Source: Datnioides undecimradiatus (lineage: Eukaryota > Chordata > Actinopteri > Lobotiformes > Datnioididae). From it: DNA of 64,000 bases. The stretch is taken from the NCBI GenBank assembly GCA_008933995.1, contig WARS01000012.1, positions 5,580,001-5,644,000 on the forward strand, written 5' to 3'. Under the pieces are notes generated by a model, which had not been told where the DNA came from, did not search any database, and worked only from the letters and a program-made list of their open reading frames with translations. Of the stretch, positions 48,230-62,012 are shown piece by piece. The translations under genes were made by a program, and so were the position numbers. Every line of letters starts with the position of its first letter. Positions within the stretch are counted from its first letter, which is position 1.

Positions 48230-48430
48230 TGAACATCTGTAGCAAATATTACAGCGAAACCATCCAACAGGTGTTGATATTTTTCCCTGAGCCACACATG
48301 TCGACCTCATGGTAACCTTAGAATGAAAAACAGCAGATCACAAAAGGGATTCCATCCTCTGGAACCATGAACATTCATACCAATTTTCATGTTATATTTA
48401 AGATTTTTCAGTTTCACCAAGTGACTGAGC
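48230..48430 (+). repeat. Possible fragment of the same dispersed fish repeat
   Basis: 'tgttgatatttttccctgag', 'atgtcgacctcatggtaacc' and 'catcctctggaaccatgaac' resemble the family's distal part ('gttgagatatttcac', 'gtcaacctcatggtggcg', 'ctctggggaacatgaa'). It is strongly diverged. Confidence 0.45.
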
Positions 48431-49639
48431 ACTATCAATCTGTCGGAAAGCTACAACCCTTTAGCCTGTGCTACAAGTTGCTAGCCCTGTCCTAGTACAG
48501 AAGTCTAGCTTAGGATTTCAAAGTGAAATGTGTCCAAATTTACTTCTTTTCACTATTTTCCTTTTAATTTCTCCCCAGTGGAGCACAACATCAGCTATAA
48601 ATAACACTCATTTGCTGTTTTATAATTGTTTCATGATAAACAAAGCTTTTGGGATACTGCTGTGCACAACATGTGATACTATTATAAGAAACACAATTTG
48701 ATTCATAAGAGCTGTAACAGTATAATGTTGTATTTTCTTTGTTGTGATTAAGAGACTTGTCAGTGTTGCATTTGACTGCTTAATTACTACTTTTCAGACT
48801 CAATGCAGGCCTATGTAAGTGTGTCTGCCATGTTTACATCTCAGTCACTTTATGTCAAGCATTAGCCTCTTACAAACATTCCTTGTTAGACAAAGCACAC
48901 ATCACCACAAACAAATACAACATTATATTCAATACAAACACAAAAAGCACCACCTCCCCATTCATGACAAGATCAATCAGCCATTCAGACTTGGAGTGGC
49001 AACACCCACAAATTCCCAAACATCCATTGTTTACTGTTCCACGTCTTGTGCATATAAAACTGTGTGTGTTTCTGCTTGAGAACATTTTTGTATGGGCACG
49101 TGCATTCACACTTGTGTATCTTTATCTGTTTTTGTGAGTGTGTGTGAAAAGTACTACATTTAAATGCATCAGAGAACAGAGAGTTCTAAGGTTAAGAGAG
49201 AGAAAGAGAAAGAATATATAAAATGGCAAGAATGGGGAAGAAAGGTGGGAGAGATTACAAGACAGAGACAGAAGGGGAAGGACAAAGGGAGGAGGGAAGG
49301 ATACCAGAGGGAGGGAGAGAAAGAGATTAAGCAACTGAGAAAGACAGACAAATCATTAAATTCATACCCTGGCCGTGAGGTAGATGGCAAATGAAGGTAG
49401 TGAAGGTGAAATTGTAACTGAGGGTGATACAAAATTCAATTATCTCTATTAGTTCACTTCATTATCTGGGCTCAGGTGCACTTATGTTCCCATTATGTTG
49501 TCGTTGGAAAGTGGTGCCACTCTGTTGGCTTCATCTGTTCCTTTTTTATCTTTGTGTGTGTTTTCCCCCTGACAGATTAACAGGCATCATAAGAAAAAGT
49601 CAGTTGGGCTTTTTAGACTCTTTTGGCACTTGATGGCTG

Positions 49640-49760
49640 CAGTACTGCTACATTTTCTCCAGATTCAGGTAACATTTGCATGTTACCATAGCACGCTGAC
49701 ATCAGCATTTATTTTCATGGCATCACTGTGCCTGAGCACAGCTTCACTCTTATAAAGCTT
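49640..49760 (-). repeat. Dispersed fish repeat fragment, same family, minus orientation
   Basis: 'cacgctgacatcagcattta' followed by 'cactgtgcctgagcacagcttcac' is the reverse complement of the family's left end. Only that end remains. Confidence 0.5.
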
Positions 49761-49769
49761 TAGTTACCC

Positions 49770-50110
49770 AGGCAAAACCAAAATGAGCAAACCTGCTCCT
49801 CTGTCTCTCAAGTCTTTACCGCTGGCCACTGAGTGGCTTCACTGGGGCAGCTGGAGTGCCTTGCTCAAGTGGATCTCAGTGGAAATTGCCCTAAAAGGTT
49901 CAATCTACCTACATGGGCAAAAAAACAGGGACACGATTCAATGTCCTAAGGAGTTCAGGCTCAAAAGTTGAGAAAAAATGTCACCTGAAGACCCCAGGAT
50001 TGCTCTAGGACACTTTAGCAAAGGAAATAATTCCTGTTAACTGAGCATGAACCTCAGCCTTCCAGTTAGAGATCAATCTCTTTCCTTTACTAGGCCACAC
50101 TGCTGCCACA
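49770..50110. repeat. Possible degenerate copy of the 'gctcaaggacattttgacag' repeat
   Basis: 'gctggagtgccttgctcaag' and, about 220 bp later, 'ccagttagagatcaatctct' and 'ctaggccacactgctgcc' echo the same family. The middle is not recognisable. Confidence 0.4.
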
Positions 50111-50809
50111 ACGCAGAAATCCACATCTTTTTTATGGGTATAATTTCATAAAATAACACCTCCATTACTTTGGTTGTCTCGCTCCATAATGAAGTTATTG
50201 TTCTATGAGTGAGAGGGGCCCAGTCCGACTGCTGCAAGGTCAGTGAGTGCTTATTGATTTACCATTCATCTGTTGTTGAGGTCATTACCGGCATGGAAGC
50301 TGTGATGATAATCTTGATTATGGATGGATAGTTCAAGTAGTGTTATGAGGGAGGGAAGAACAAGGAAAGGCTAAATGTGAGGAGCAGGAAAGCAAAGAGA
50401 AGAGGTAGATAAGGAGAGAATAAAATACCTGAATGAATGCATGAGTTCATTTAAAAAAAAAAAAAAAATCCCCAAGCCAATATATTCCTTTGACATTTAG
50501 CAAAGTCATGGTAGTAAACACAAAGCAAAAAGGGAGTGACGAAAAAGAAGACAGCAAAAAGTTAACTAGTAATAATATTTCACATGCATAATAACAATAA
50601 CATAATTAAGCCCACATCTGGGCTTGGTTTCTGAGGAAGTACTGCAGGACATTGTGATTGCCTCAGAGATAAAACATCTCTGGTCATTTTCATTTCTGAC
50701 CAAGTTTGTTCATCAAACATCATAATTGAAAACTAATTAATTGATAAAAGAAAAATAATGAAATATTTCTGCTGTCTGAATTGTCTCTATCCACGCTGAA
50801 GTTCTCCAG

Positions 50810-50965
50810 AGTCTCCTCTCTCCTTCAGCGCTGGATGCTTTTCAATTAGAACCTTCATTAAAATGCCTTGGGGCAATTAATGAGCTCGTTAGATTTAGTA
50901 ATCATATAATCACTGCATGGGTAAGATATCAGACTTTGAATTTCAACTAGAACACATCAGACAAA
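50810..50965. other. Candidate conserved non-coding element with homeodomain-type cores
   Basis: 'ttcaattagaaccttcatta', 'ggggcaattaatgagctcgt' and 'agtaatcatataatcactgc' pack several TAAT/ATTA cores into 90 bp of unique DNA, as in developmental enhancers. There is no coding frame. The function is an inference. Confidence 0.35.
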
Positions 50966-51984
50966 CAAATAAACAGCTGAGGTCATTAGGAAGGTGTCGA
51001 CGTGAAAGATTGAACGTCTTGGGCCTCGCTGCAGTTAAATTACACAGTGAGATAAAAACATAGCACACAGTTCAGATGTGAGTGCCAAAAAGTCAGAATA
51101 TCTTGCTTTTCTTTAAAATAAATAGTTCCCACAAGCAAGAGAATTTGATTTTTCCACATTTTCATTACCTTTATTATATCCAGAATTTTAAAATTTGTGC
51201 TAAAAAGCCGCACTGGAGTCACGTTAGCTTCCAACTGACTGTCTGCTAACCTTATAGGCTCATCAATAAAATATCCTGAATTTTACTTGGACCAGAACCA
51301 AAAAGATTATAACTCCTTTTGAATTTAGTTAAGCCAGTATTAATGTTACATTTTTATTTAGATGTAACTGCCAGCAATAATGACTTTGCAGCTATTATAG
51401 GTTGCTATCATAAAAACTGCCTTTCTGGAGTTAAATTTGGAGGCTGGATCCTGGATACAGTATGAACAATCAGACGTGTAATTTGACATTATTTTTGAAA
51501 ACCTTCAGTGCCTAATTTACAAGATAGAACTGGACTATTACTGTTTCAGGGATAAATACAGGGAATTACACAACCTTAAAAGACTGGACCTCTTTAAGTG
51601 GAATTTTAATCAATCAGTCACCTGAACTCTCTCCCATATATTTGAATGGAAAGATTAATAAAAAATACAAATGGTTTTGAATGGGGTCAGATGCATTTGA
51701 ATGAGCCGCTTAAAAAAATCACAATTCTATATGGAAATAGTGACACAAATAGAGCTGAGTCCATTTGTTTCACAGTGTTCATCAAAAAAGTTCCGACTTC
51801 CAAGGCAATATCATTCAGCTCTACTGACAGGGTGATAAAAGGACACAAAGGGAGACGGAGTGTTTTTAAGAGTGGGAAATGTCACTCAGAGAGAAAGAAT
51901 GGAAACCAGAGAAATGCCTTTTCCATAAAAATATGTCTTTGAAGCAATCTCCATCCTGCTCGCCCTACTATGAGGAGGCATCAA

Positions 51985-52240
51985 CAACAACAGGGCATCG
52001 ATGATGGATCATCATCAATTATTTAAAATTTGAATGTCTAATTTTAATCCATTACTAATTACCCCTGAGAGGCTGATACATACTGTACATGAAGTCAAAC
52101 TGAATTCAAGCTGCGCTGTATACAACACATTTATCATTCATCAGTGTGGAGGATGAGGCATAAACAGTTCTCCCTAGGGCAAGCATAAAGTGAAGGATGT
52201 TTAGCAAATCAGAAATCAGGCCTTCATGTTGGTGTAAGCT
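51985..52240. other. Candidate conserved non-coding element
   Basis: TAATT-rich start ('tctaattttaatccattact', 'aattacccctgagaggctg') followed by about 180 bp of unique sequence without an open frame. It resembles the element at 50.9 kb in composition. Confidence 0.28.
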
Positions 52241-53559
52241 GGTCAGCTGTTAAGAGTGTGTGAAAAGGACACGCTGAGATAAAGTAATAGAGATGATGTT
52301 GGCCACAATGAAAGGTGTGAGCGTGTGTGTGTGCCTGCATTTTTATTTGTTGTGCCCTTGGAGACTTTGGGAAGCAATAAGAAATATTTAAAACTTGAAT
52401 TTTACAAATAGAAGCAGAGGGAAGGAAGCATCAGGAGACAAGTAATAACTATGCAGCGCGGTGAGAAAGAGCAAAAAGATTTAACAACCCAGAGCCCAGG
52501 CGGGACAATATGGCTTGATCAGGCCCACAGAGAAGAGAGGGTCCAGACAGAAACGCACAAGCAAAGGCAAACTTGCCTATACACAAATCTTAGCCTTAAA
52601 TCCCCATAGCAGGGTGTTTTTCAGAGTTGTCTCATCCACTGTATAAAGAGCCAGTTAACCAAGGGACCATATCTGTGCTCGGGTGCAAAAAGTACCTGAT
52701 TCTGCATCTATTCTGCATTAGCTAAACATGCTGTGACCTTTTTTTTATTACTGCGGAAAAAGAAAAGTAATTTTTGTCAGTGTGTCAGTTTTACTGGCAT
52801 CTCAGAACCACAAAATACTGCTCAGTGTTATTGCTACTAAAGGCGCCACACAGTTATCAGCCTGAGATAATGTTGAGTGAGTGTTAAATTTGCAGATGAG
52901 TGCAGATCACGAAAAACCGAGTGATAATCAGCCTCAATTCAATCTGATACTAAAAATGGATTTATGCTATCTTGGTATTTGCTGCACAAACATGATGTAA
53001 GCCATCTCAAATCTTGCCTCAATGTCTTAATCTCAAGAGTTTGTTTAGGATGTGAGATGGATGATACATTTCAGTAGTGGATATGAGATAACAAATTACG
53101 CAACATTTGTCGCATTATGTATTTTAAAATACAATTTTAGCCAAAAAAAGGGGTAAACATTAAACAATAATGTTGCACTGTTGTTTCTCAGAATTGTACA
53201 CTTAAAATCATAAGTTTGCAATAATATTGCACAACATAAACACAATAAATGTACCAACAAAAAACTGCACAGATTATAGCTAAACAATGTTCTTTTCTGT
53301 GGTGAAATGAAAGTGCTTCAGTGTCTAAGTTTGTTTTTGTTTTGCTTGGGTTTCATTGCACCTTTAGTGCTGCACCTTTAACATTTAAAGAATGTCCTAC
53401 ACTTACAGGAAGAGAAATGAGATGCTGGAATGAAAGAGAATTTTGGCTCAACCCTTTTCTTTTATGATGTGCTGTCTATTCACTCAGCTTGAATCACCCA
53501 GTCACTCAACTTCAATATATATTGCTACTGACTACAAGGGTTTCTACAGACTAGTCTTA

Positions 53560-53760
53560 TTCAAGGTTAGATTAAGAGTCCACAACCACGTTAGCAGCTC
53601 TGAAAGGCTGTACTTGGGCACAGCAATGATTTAAAGCTAAATGCTAATGCCAGCAAGCTAATATGCTAATGTTTAGCAGTAATGGTTACCTGACTTGACA
53701 TGTTCCACATCGTCATTATGGACAATAGCACGCTAACACAAAGTAAATTTGAATATGAAG
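53560..53760 (+). repeat. Dispersed fish repeat, same family, plus orientation
   Basis: Contains 'agcagctctgaaaggctgtacttgggcacagca', then 'aaagctaaatgctaatgccagc' and 'atagcacgctaacacaaag', spread over about 200 bp, in the order seen at 46.3 kb. It is truncated on the right. Confidence 0.6.
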
Positions 53761-55494
53761 AAGATATCATCCAGTGCTAGTTTCAGCTATTTCAGATTTA
53801 GGTAAAAATGCACAGTACTTAGTTTAAGTCACATTTTTGTCATTTTTATTTTCATAGTTTAGGTCTAAACTAACTAAGGTCTAATAGTCGACAAAAAGGT
53901 GTTTTAGTTCAATATAGGGTGTGAATGTGCCTACCAAACTTGCACGCAATTGGCCAGAGTGGTTTATCCTCCCAGGACGATGAACCTGGCAATACATATT
54001 TCAGTGCCACTGGAGCTAAAAATACCTTTGCATGAGATTATGTGGCAGAAGTTGCAGCCCGTTAATAAGTCATGCTGTGGTTTATATAAAGGCCTTGGCT
54101 GCACATCATATTTTGTAAATCATATGCAAGTTTAAAGTCATCCTGGCCAGGTCACATCAGCACTGCGAGCAGCAACAGAGCAACAAAAGTAACAAATATA
54201 TTAGGAGCTGAATTTAGTTGTATTGTAAACAGCAATTGAAAATGTACACATTTAAAAACATTTGTGTTAATCCAGCTCCCGACTCATTAATGAGTATGTC
54301 ATCTAGAATCCATTTAGAGCCTTCATTCATCTTATGGCATTCAATATAACTTGTGTCTCAGTTACTCTGAGGACCATATGGGTTTGCACATTAGAGAGTC
54401 GCATATGGGAAGTGTTTGAACGTACAAGTGTCATGCAGAGTTTGTTGTGGTTGTCATTGACAAACGTCTGCTCGCATGACTCTAGCCGTCAGTCGGGGGT
54501 GCACAAGGTAAGCCTCTCCCATCTGTCGCTCCACTAGCAGGTGGCCTGGATAATGATGTGGCGTAGCGTGGCTCAGACAGGGCACCAGTTGACAGAGACA
54601 GGCAGTGGGACTATGTCACTTATTCTTTTTCTGGCTGTGAAAATGAAAGTGAGAGGAGGTTATGTGCTTCTATGTGCTTCTAAATGGTGGGTTTTACCTT
54701 GGACGGGCAAATGATTTAAAAGCTACACAAGGGAATGCTTGGTAATTTCACTCAGATTGTGTTGAATCTCTGCAAAGTCACAAAAGACATAAAGTCCTCT
54801 GTTCAAGCTACTTGACATCAAGCAAGCTGCTCATCCAGTCAGGTCCAGTGGTGCTGCTCTGTGTCTGACCTCTCATATCTCTGTGGATAAAAACACTTCA
54901 TTTGTCTGTATTAACCAGCTGTAATGGAATGAAGCAGAGCTCAAACCAAGGCAATGTAAAGAAATAATTCACTTTAAACTTTAGAAATATAATAATATAG
55001 TAAATGTATTTACATGCCACTTTTCAAGCTTAAGCAAAGAGTGCTTTCAGATTAAAGGCCATACAGAATGAAAATTGACAAATAAGATCAAGCAGCACGG
55101 AAACAAACATAATACAATACATGTATAATATACACAACATATTTTTCATGTGATTCATGTATATGTCTATCTTGAGAGGGATGGATGAATGGATGGATAG
55201 ACAGATAGATATGTTTAAGTTAACTACTGTTTTAAGATATTAAAATAAAGCCTTGGCTATCACAATCAAAACTGCCATTATAACAATTATCAGACTCCCA
55301 GAAATAGCAATCAGAAAATTACCAGAACCAATAATATCTGCAGGCAGAGGGATTCAAAACCTGGGACAGCGACACTGACACCTAACATATGAAACCGAGG
55401 TGTTCAACAGTGACATTCAGCATGAACAAACTCTAATCATAGCTCAAGAAAATGAAGGCTTCTCAAACAAAACACATGCTTTCTTGAAGTGTGA

Positions 55495-55955
55495 ACACAC
55501 ACGCACACACACACCACACACTGTCACACAGAAGCACCATGTCTCGTCTTTGCCTCTTGATGCTCTTAGAGGATATCCTATGAGGATTGAGCTTGAGACT
55601 GTCTCAGACCCTCTGTTCCCCTCCTCAACAGTCGCCACACGTGTGCCCTCACACACGCATGCACGCACACACGCACACACTCAAGCACAGACACATACAC
55701 AGAGTTTATCCAATGGGGATTATGACATGGAAAGTCCTAGACATTTCACACAGACACCAGCATGCAAAAGCACACACACACACAGACACACAGACACAGA
55801 CACACACACACATGCTGTACAGGGATTAGGATATTGACGACCTCAGACTTGACATTATATGTCGCTGTGTGACTGGGGCGTGACGGCACCACTGACTCTC
55901 GGGTGAACACATACGCACATACACACTTTCACGCACGCACGCACGCACACACAGC
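55495..55955 (+). repeat. Cluster of interrupted (CA)n/(GCAC)n repeats
   Basis: Four blocks (about 55495-55520, 55650-55690, 55765-55815, 55925-55955), with 'cgcacgcacgcacgcac' in the last. They create the long histidine/threonine-rich frames seen here on both strands, which are not genes. Confidence 0.8.
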
Positions 55956-57929
55956 GAAACTGGCCCCTCTCTGTCAAATCCTATTAAAGAAAAAGAAATG
56001 GTTGTAGGTTCTAATCCCCCTGCTCAAACCTGAGCTGCACTGCATGACAGACACATAGATAAACTGGCAGCCACAGAGGGCGAGAGACAGATACAGCAGA
56101 CAGACAAACAGACAGAGAGACAGATAAATGCACGCTGGGTTACTAAAAACCTAAAGTATCACTTCCAAAAGGAAACTATGTGGTTCCTGCTGACAGCATC
56201 AATTTGAACACTACTTACTCTGGAACCTGCTCCTAGTTATCAAAGCTATTGCCTCAAAGGAAAATGGAAGCAATTTCTAGAAACAAAAGCAATGCTGCCT
56301 TGTTGCCAGTGATGGATGATGGTTACATATTGACAAGAGTGTCTGCTGCTGGAGAATTCCACCAAATGTAGGTTGTCTGACTTGTATTTACTGCTTTTGC
56401 TGATATCCAGTAGTTATTTTTGAGCTGCAAAATGAACCGCACTCGCAGACAGTGCTTTTTTGATTTATGACATACATATGAAGTATACACACTATCAACA
56501 ATGATTTCATTTATAAGACCACGATTGTGTAGACTCTGTCATAAAATAAATCCAGCCGAGCGCACCATGCTTTTGGTCGCCCTTTTAGTTTTATTATTGA
56601 AAAATCAGAGTTAACTGCTCTGAAATAGTTGAGAAAAGTAAATATTTTTGTACAGTACACTTTTAAGCTGTTTGAGTTTAAAATCAGATCACATCAAAAT
56701 AATGCAAGATTTGCTTTGTGAGGCTGGTAACTTGAGTTAAATGGGTTAATTGGGGATAATTCTCATCAGAATCTTGATTTGACCAAATTAAAACCCAATT
56801 AAGCAGACTTAAACAGATTTGGAAGATAAGGAAGATAAGAAAGATAATCTTCCATCAGTGCTTTCCCCCTCCCTTTTTTCCTCAAAGGCAGTGTAGCAAA
56901 CATTAGTGGGTTTTCATAGAGAGACTTTTCTCTTAGGAGAAATAGCTGAATGAGGCCTTAACAATTAAATGGATGGATTAATGATTGAGGGATGTGTTTG
57001 CTGACACCAAGGAGGCAGAATCCTGCTCAGTGATAAATGTGCTGTATTAGAATGAATTAAAGAAATGAAGTTTGGTTTAATAACAAAACTGGTTCTGGTT
57101 GATTTCTCTCTAAATGGTGCTTTAGGTCCCATGTACAGAGTCTAAAATATGTGAACCAAAGGCCAAAATATGTAAATTGCATAACTTACAAGGCTTCTAA
57201 TACATACAGTCCTTTTAATCTTTTTCTCATTAGCCCCCCTCCCCCGAAAAAACAAACAAAAGTGTAGACAGTGTGGATTAGACAGTGTGTTTGTGTGCTG
57301 CAGTGATTATTGTTTAGTTTGAGTATGTTTAAGTAACTTGGGTCAAAACATGTTACTTGAGATGGACCGCAGTTTTTCAAACTCATGATTTAGTCCTTTC
57401 CTTAAAGCCTTTTCTCTTATAAATGCAAAAGATATCTTTTGTGAAAATACGTAAACATTTAGGAAAACTGAATCCCTGGCTTGCTTATCCAATATTTTGC
57501 AGTTAGATTACATTAAAAAAACATTTTAAATGGACATAAGAAGACTACAGTAATGTTGGGACAAATCTATCTCTAATCCTTTATTTCACATAATGTAAAT
57601 GGATCTTCAGCTGGTGAGAATGCTGGGACCTTTAAATCAGTCTTTCAGCATTACAGTATGCAGGTAGTCTTCTAAAGCATATTTAAGACCCATTTGCAAG
57701 ATTCTTACATCTAACAACATCAAAGAGTCAGCAGGGAGTTAGCTCAATTAGCATGCTAGCTTGTTTATTTGTTTACTTTAAAAGGATAATTGGTTAAAAT
57801 GGGGTAACATTTTCAAATCTGCCACTGTTATTGTAATCTATGTATGTGCCATGCTGGCATGAAAAGAGTGAGCTACAGTTGTCCCAACTTCAACACTTCT
57901 AGTTGCCTCCATCCTGAAGCAGCGCATCA

Positions 57930-58510
57930 CTGTTGGTCTGATTGATGAAAACAGGCCTGATGGTTGATTGATGGCTGGAGTGAAGGAGTGGCCATATACA
58001 ACATATCAATCATTGGTGTTCAGGCTGGTATGTTTCATAAGAGGGGCAGTGGGTGATGATTCGACCCCTGAACCCTCTAAAATCACTCATCTGACAGATG
58101 GGAGACATCTGGAAGGAGCCAAGAGAAATAGCGACAAGGAGAGGCACAAAAGGTGAAGAAGAGCAGGAACGGTGAAAGACAAAGACAAGCAGTTCTGCAG
58201 GAGCTGCAGCAATCAGCTTATTACAGAAATTTCAAAAGATCAGACATATTAAAATCGCTCTGCTGATGGAAAAGAATAGCAGTTTACACTTGGCCTTTGT
58301 GTCATTATCTGATATGTGGAGCGTGACGCTGATCTGATCAATGGAAATTAACCTAATTGATTGATTGCTGGAGTGAGGGGGTCGGTCGGGCAGATCAGTT
58401 GTTAGTGTGAGGCCAGTTTGTCATCATCTAGGGAGGATGAGCGATGACGTGACCTGTGAAATGCTCATTATTCATCCGTCACAGAGATTGTCACATGTCA
58501 TGAGAGATGA
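57930..58510. other. Candidate conserved non-coding cluster
   Basis: Unique sequence with 'tgatctgatcaatggaaatt', 'acctaattgattgattgctgg', 'cgatgacgtgacctgtgaaa' (CRE-like half) and 'cattattcatccgtcacaga'. The 62-codon frame at its left end has no splice support. The call is by texture only. Confidence 0.3.
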
Positions 58511-58997
58511 AGACAGATAGTGAGGGAGACAGACGAGGATTACAAAGCACATTATCCAAAGTGGGACCCTAACTGGCAACCATCCCCTTTGGTACTAATA
58601 AATATAGAGAGTGAATCAATTATTTAGCTCAGAGAATCACATAAAGATTGATAGTGATGCAAAAAAGGAGTTAAAGATATGGTGAGGGAGACAGACAAAT
58701 AGAGAGACAGGCAAAACAAGCAAACGTGTAAATAGAGGAGACAGACAAAGTGACACTCAAGAGTGAGGAGAAGTAATCTCTTTCCACCTTTTTCATTCTT
58801 TCCACACTCTTATTTCCCCTCCTCTCTCTCTCTCTCGCTCTCTCTCTAGGCTATGATTATAGTCAGTGACGGGGTTCAGGAGGGCTTTGTCTTGTGCAGT
58901 CTGTATAATATGCTTCTTATGAGATATTACTGGTAAATAATTCATACACCCAGTCGCACAAACAGGCACACAAGCACATTTGCGCATCAGCATGCAC

Positions 58998-59072
58998 ATA
59001 CCGTACTGTAGTTACACACACACTCACTCACACACACTCACACGCACACACACACACACACTTACGCGCATG
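58998..59072 (+). repeat. (CA)n microsatellite, interrupted
   Basis: 'cacacacactcactcacac' followed by a longer 'cacacgcacacacacacac' block. Confidence 0.8.
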
Positions 59073-60954
59073 CATATATCCACATATGCTTAACCAAAAT
59101 AGTTTTCCAGTTAAAGGGATAATTCAGCCATTTTTCAAGGCAATTATGCATAGAACAGCCTACCGGCAAAACTGCAATCTAAGCTTTTATATTTTGTGGT
59201 TTTAGCCATTTCACTGTCTTAAGGTATTTCGCATTTTACTGCGTCATGCCTCTGTGTGAAGAAAGAGCACAGGGGCTTGTAAAACCATGCAGGAAAGTGC
59301 TGTTTATCTCTAAAGCCTCACACATGTGCATATGGAAATGAGAACCCAAGGTGCATTTACTTCATATTAACTGCATGGACTGTTCGTGTGTGCACATGCA
59401 AAGTCCTTTTTTTGAGTGAAACAAATCCGACAAATATCAGGTAGCCAGGAGCAGACGAATATACACCAGTTACTACTACATGATACTCCGTTGATTTTCA
59501 TGTGTTTTTGCTTCAATAAGCAGAGTTTTTGACACATACTGTGCAGAGGAGCCTGGCCTTAACAATACTTTGACTGGACTTTAATTAAAGGGATTTTTCA
59601 CAGGATCTTACAGTAAGTATGATTAATTTAAATTCAGAGGAGGAAACCTCTCCCTTCAAGCCCGAGTGGGTTGACACCCAGCATAGGTGGCATTTTAGAA
59701 AGAGACAAGGGACATGAATTCTTCCTTTCTATCTCTGACCCTCTGTCGCTGACTTACTGTCTTCCCCCTCCTGCAATTATAAGGGAAGGAAGATCCCTTT
59801 GGTTTGTATCAGGGTTTTTTATGCATTTTATACTTGGCTTTATCACTGCACACACACGCACACACACGCTGGACAAAAAAGAAAGTGGATGGTATGTGAC
59901 AAAGACCACAAGCCTTCTATGACTTTAAATCTGCACAAAAATAATAATAATTTATCCGTCAGCCTCGGTGACAGAAGCAATAAGAAAATACAATAACACA
60001 AAACAGAAACAGCTGGAGAAATTAAAATGCTCTGCGGGTGTTGAGTATAAACAGGTCTACTTTCATTTCAGCACTGATCTCTTCTCAAATCCGTGTGGAA
60101 AGAAGCACCTGTTAATTATTCACTGGATTAAGTTGCCTCAGTAATATGGTACATGCATTAATTACTGTATGTGATATGCCCCACTTATTCCACTTGTTCC
60201 AGTTACAGACCACTGCTGTTACATTGAAAAAAAAAAAGACAGACAACTTGTTGGTTGTCAAAAAAATAAATGGTAGGTTACACGTACACCCAGTTCATTA
60301 CTTCTTGACTTGCTTTGCCTGTGACAGCAATTTGATTTGTTATTGAGCAATTTTTTAAGCATGACATATTTCATTTTATTCCCCCCCGTGACAGTTTGCT
60401 TCAGGCAACACATTTGGTGTTGTCGTGAATTCTCCTGAGCATTTATTTGACATATCAGCCACAAGACCTGCTTTTGTTAGAGCGTGTTTCAAGTTGTGAA
60501 CTGCTGCTATCAAGGACACATCATGCCTGTCACAGCGGAGGGTGCGCATAGACCAGTGATACCTCATCTGCACACATGACCCAAGGAAGTTTCAGTAATA
60601 AGGACTCAATTGTCCAAGGCTAAAAAGAAAACATTTCACTGTTTTTGGCTGGGGTGGCTATTATTTTTTGTTTTATACAGGGTTGTAACTAATGATGATC
60701 TTTATTACAGGTGATTCAAGGTCAGAAAAAATTACACAATTACCCAGAGCCCAAAGTGACACCTTCAAATTCCTGGTTTTGTTTGGATTTAAATAAAACA
60801 CTCAGTTTGCTTAAAACTCAGTGGAAGAAGAAAAAATGAACTGAATGTTTGATCAGTCAATAACGATACATCGTATCTTATAAGCTCTTCATATGGTTTG
60901 TAAAAACTCTATGCAGAGTAACTAGCAGTAACTAGCATACTACTGCTCGACACT

Positions 60955-61335
60955 TACAAGCTGCGGTACCTGTATTCAGATCTTTCATAAGTAAAGGTGC
61001 TCGCACAAAAAAAAACTGTGAAAAAACTTCATTACAAGTTAATATATTCCACTGACAATCAAGTGTTAACAGCAAAATTTTAAAAAGTATCAAAGCATCA
61101 AAGTAAATATAATGGTTCTTTGAGCCACAAACAACTATTTAAATGAAAATATAACATAAGTAGTGTTTAACGTGGTTATCAAAAGTTTTATTCAGTGTAA
61201 AAATGAAAAAGTAACTATTTCCAGTGGCCAGATTAATAAAGTTGAGTAAAAGGTGCAATATTTACTTCTAAAATGTAGAGGAGAAGCGCAAAATAGCAGA
61301 AAATATAAAGTACAAAGTATTTCAAATTTATTAAT
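60955..61335 (-). repeat. Longer reverse copy of the 'acttgtaacagagta' repeat family
   Basis: The copy opens with 'gtacctgtattcagatcttt' and closes with 'gttgagtaaaaggtgcaatatttac', 'aaaatgtagaggagaag' and 'aaagtacaaagtattt', the family's usual two ends read in reverse. It spans about 380 bp and is moderately diverged. Confidence 0.6.
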
Positions 61336-61854
61336 CAATGTAGTTTATGTCAATGTGCTGCATGACAATGCTGTAAGTCCCTGGACTTAAGGCATCTTTT
61401 GTTGTAATTCATGTAAATTTTCAAAGAAAAGGAAAACTCAGTAACTGTAGATAAAAGCATGGAAAGACACAGGAAGAGCTGATACAGGTGAGCACGGTTT
61501 GATACAGTTTTGAAGAAAGCAGACTCAACTTGTGCTTTCATATTTGTCCATATTTCATATCTCTCTGAATGCAACTTTACATTTACATCCTTCAAGGGAC
61601 AGAGTAACTCACATTGCTTAACCAAACCTTGAGGACATTTCTGAATTATTAACCACAGAAACACACTGCCACATACACAGGGACACGCACGCACACACGC
61701 GCACACACACTTTCGCAGTCACAGAGAATGAGAAAGAAATTAAGAAAACCTGTATACGAGATTATTTGGTCTAAAAGTGTAAATTATTGGAGACGGGAAA
61801 TGTATTTTTATGAGAAGTTGAGGAAAATATGAAAACCAGAATGAGTGTGTGTAA

Positions 61855-62012
61855 TGAGCACAAGCAATAGTGATGTGTGTGTGTGTGAGTGTGAGAGAGA
61901 GTGTGTGTTTGTGAGATAGAAAAAAGTCTTACACCCTGTAGCTTCTGTGAAATGCAGTCAGATATTAGAACCATACAAAGGAGAGTGAGTGAGTGTGAGT
62001 GTGTGTGTGTAT
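61855..62012 (+). repeat. (GT)n/(GA)n interrupted microsatellites
   Basis: Two (GT)n blocks (61875-61910 and 61984-62012) with GAGAGA and GAGT interruptions. Confidence 0.8.

Noticed and set aside
54351-54502. Plus-strand segment ending in the strong donor CACAAG|GTAAGC
   Set aside because: Open in two frames, peptide unlike any known domain, no neighbouring exon. The DNA may be a conserved element instead.
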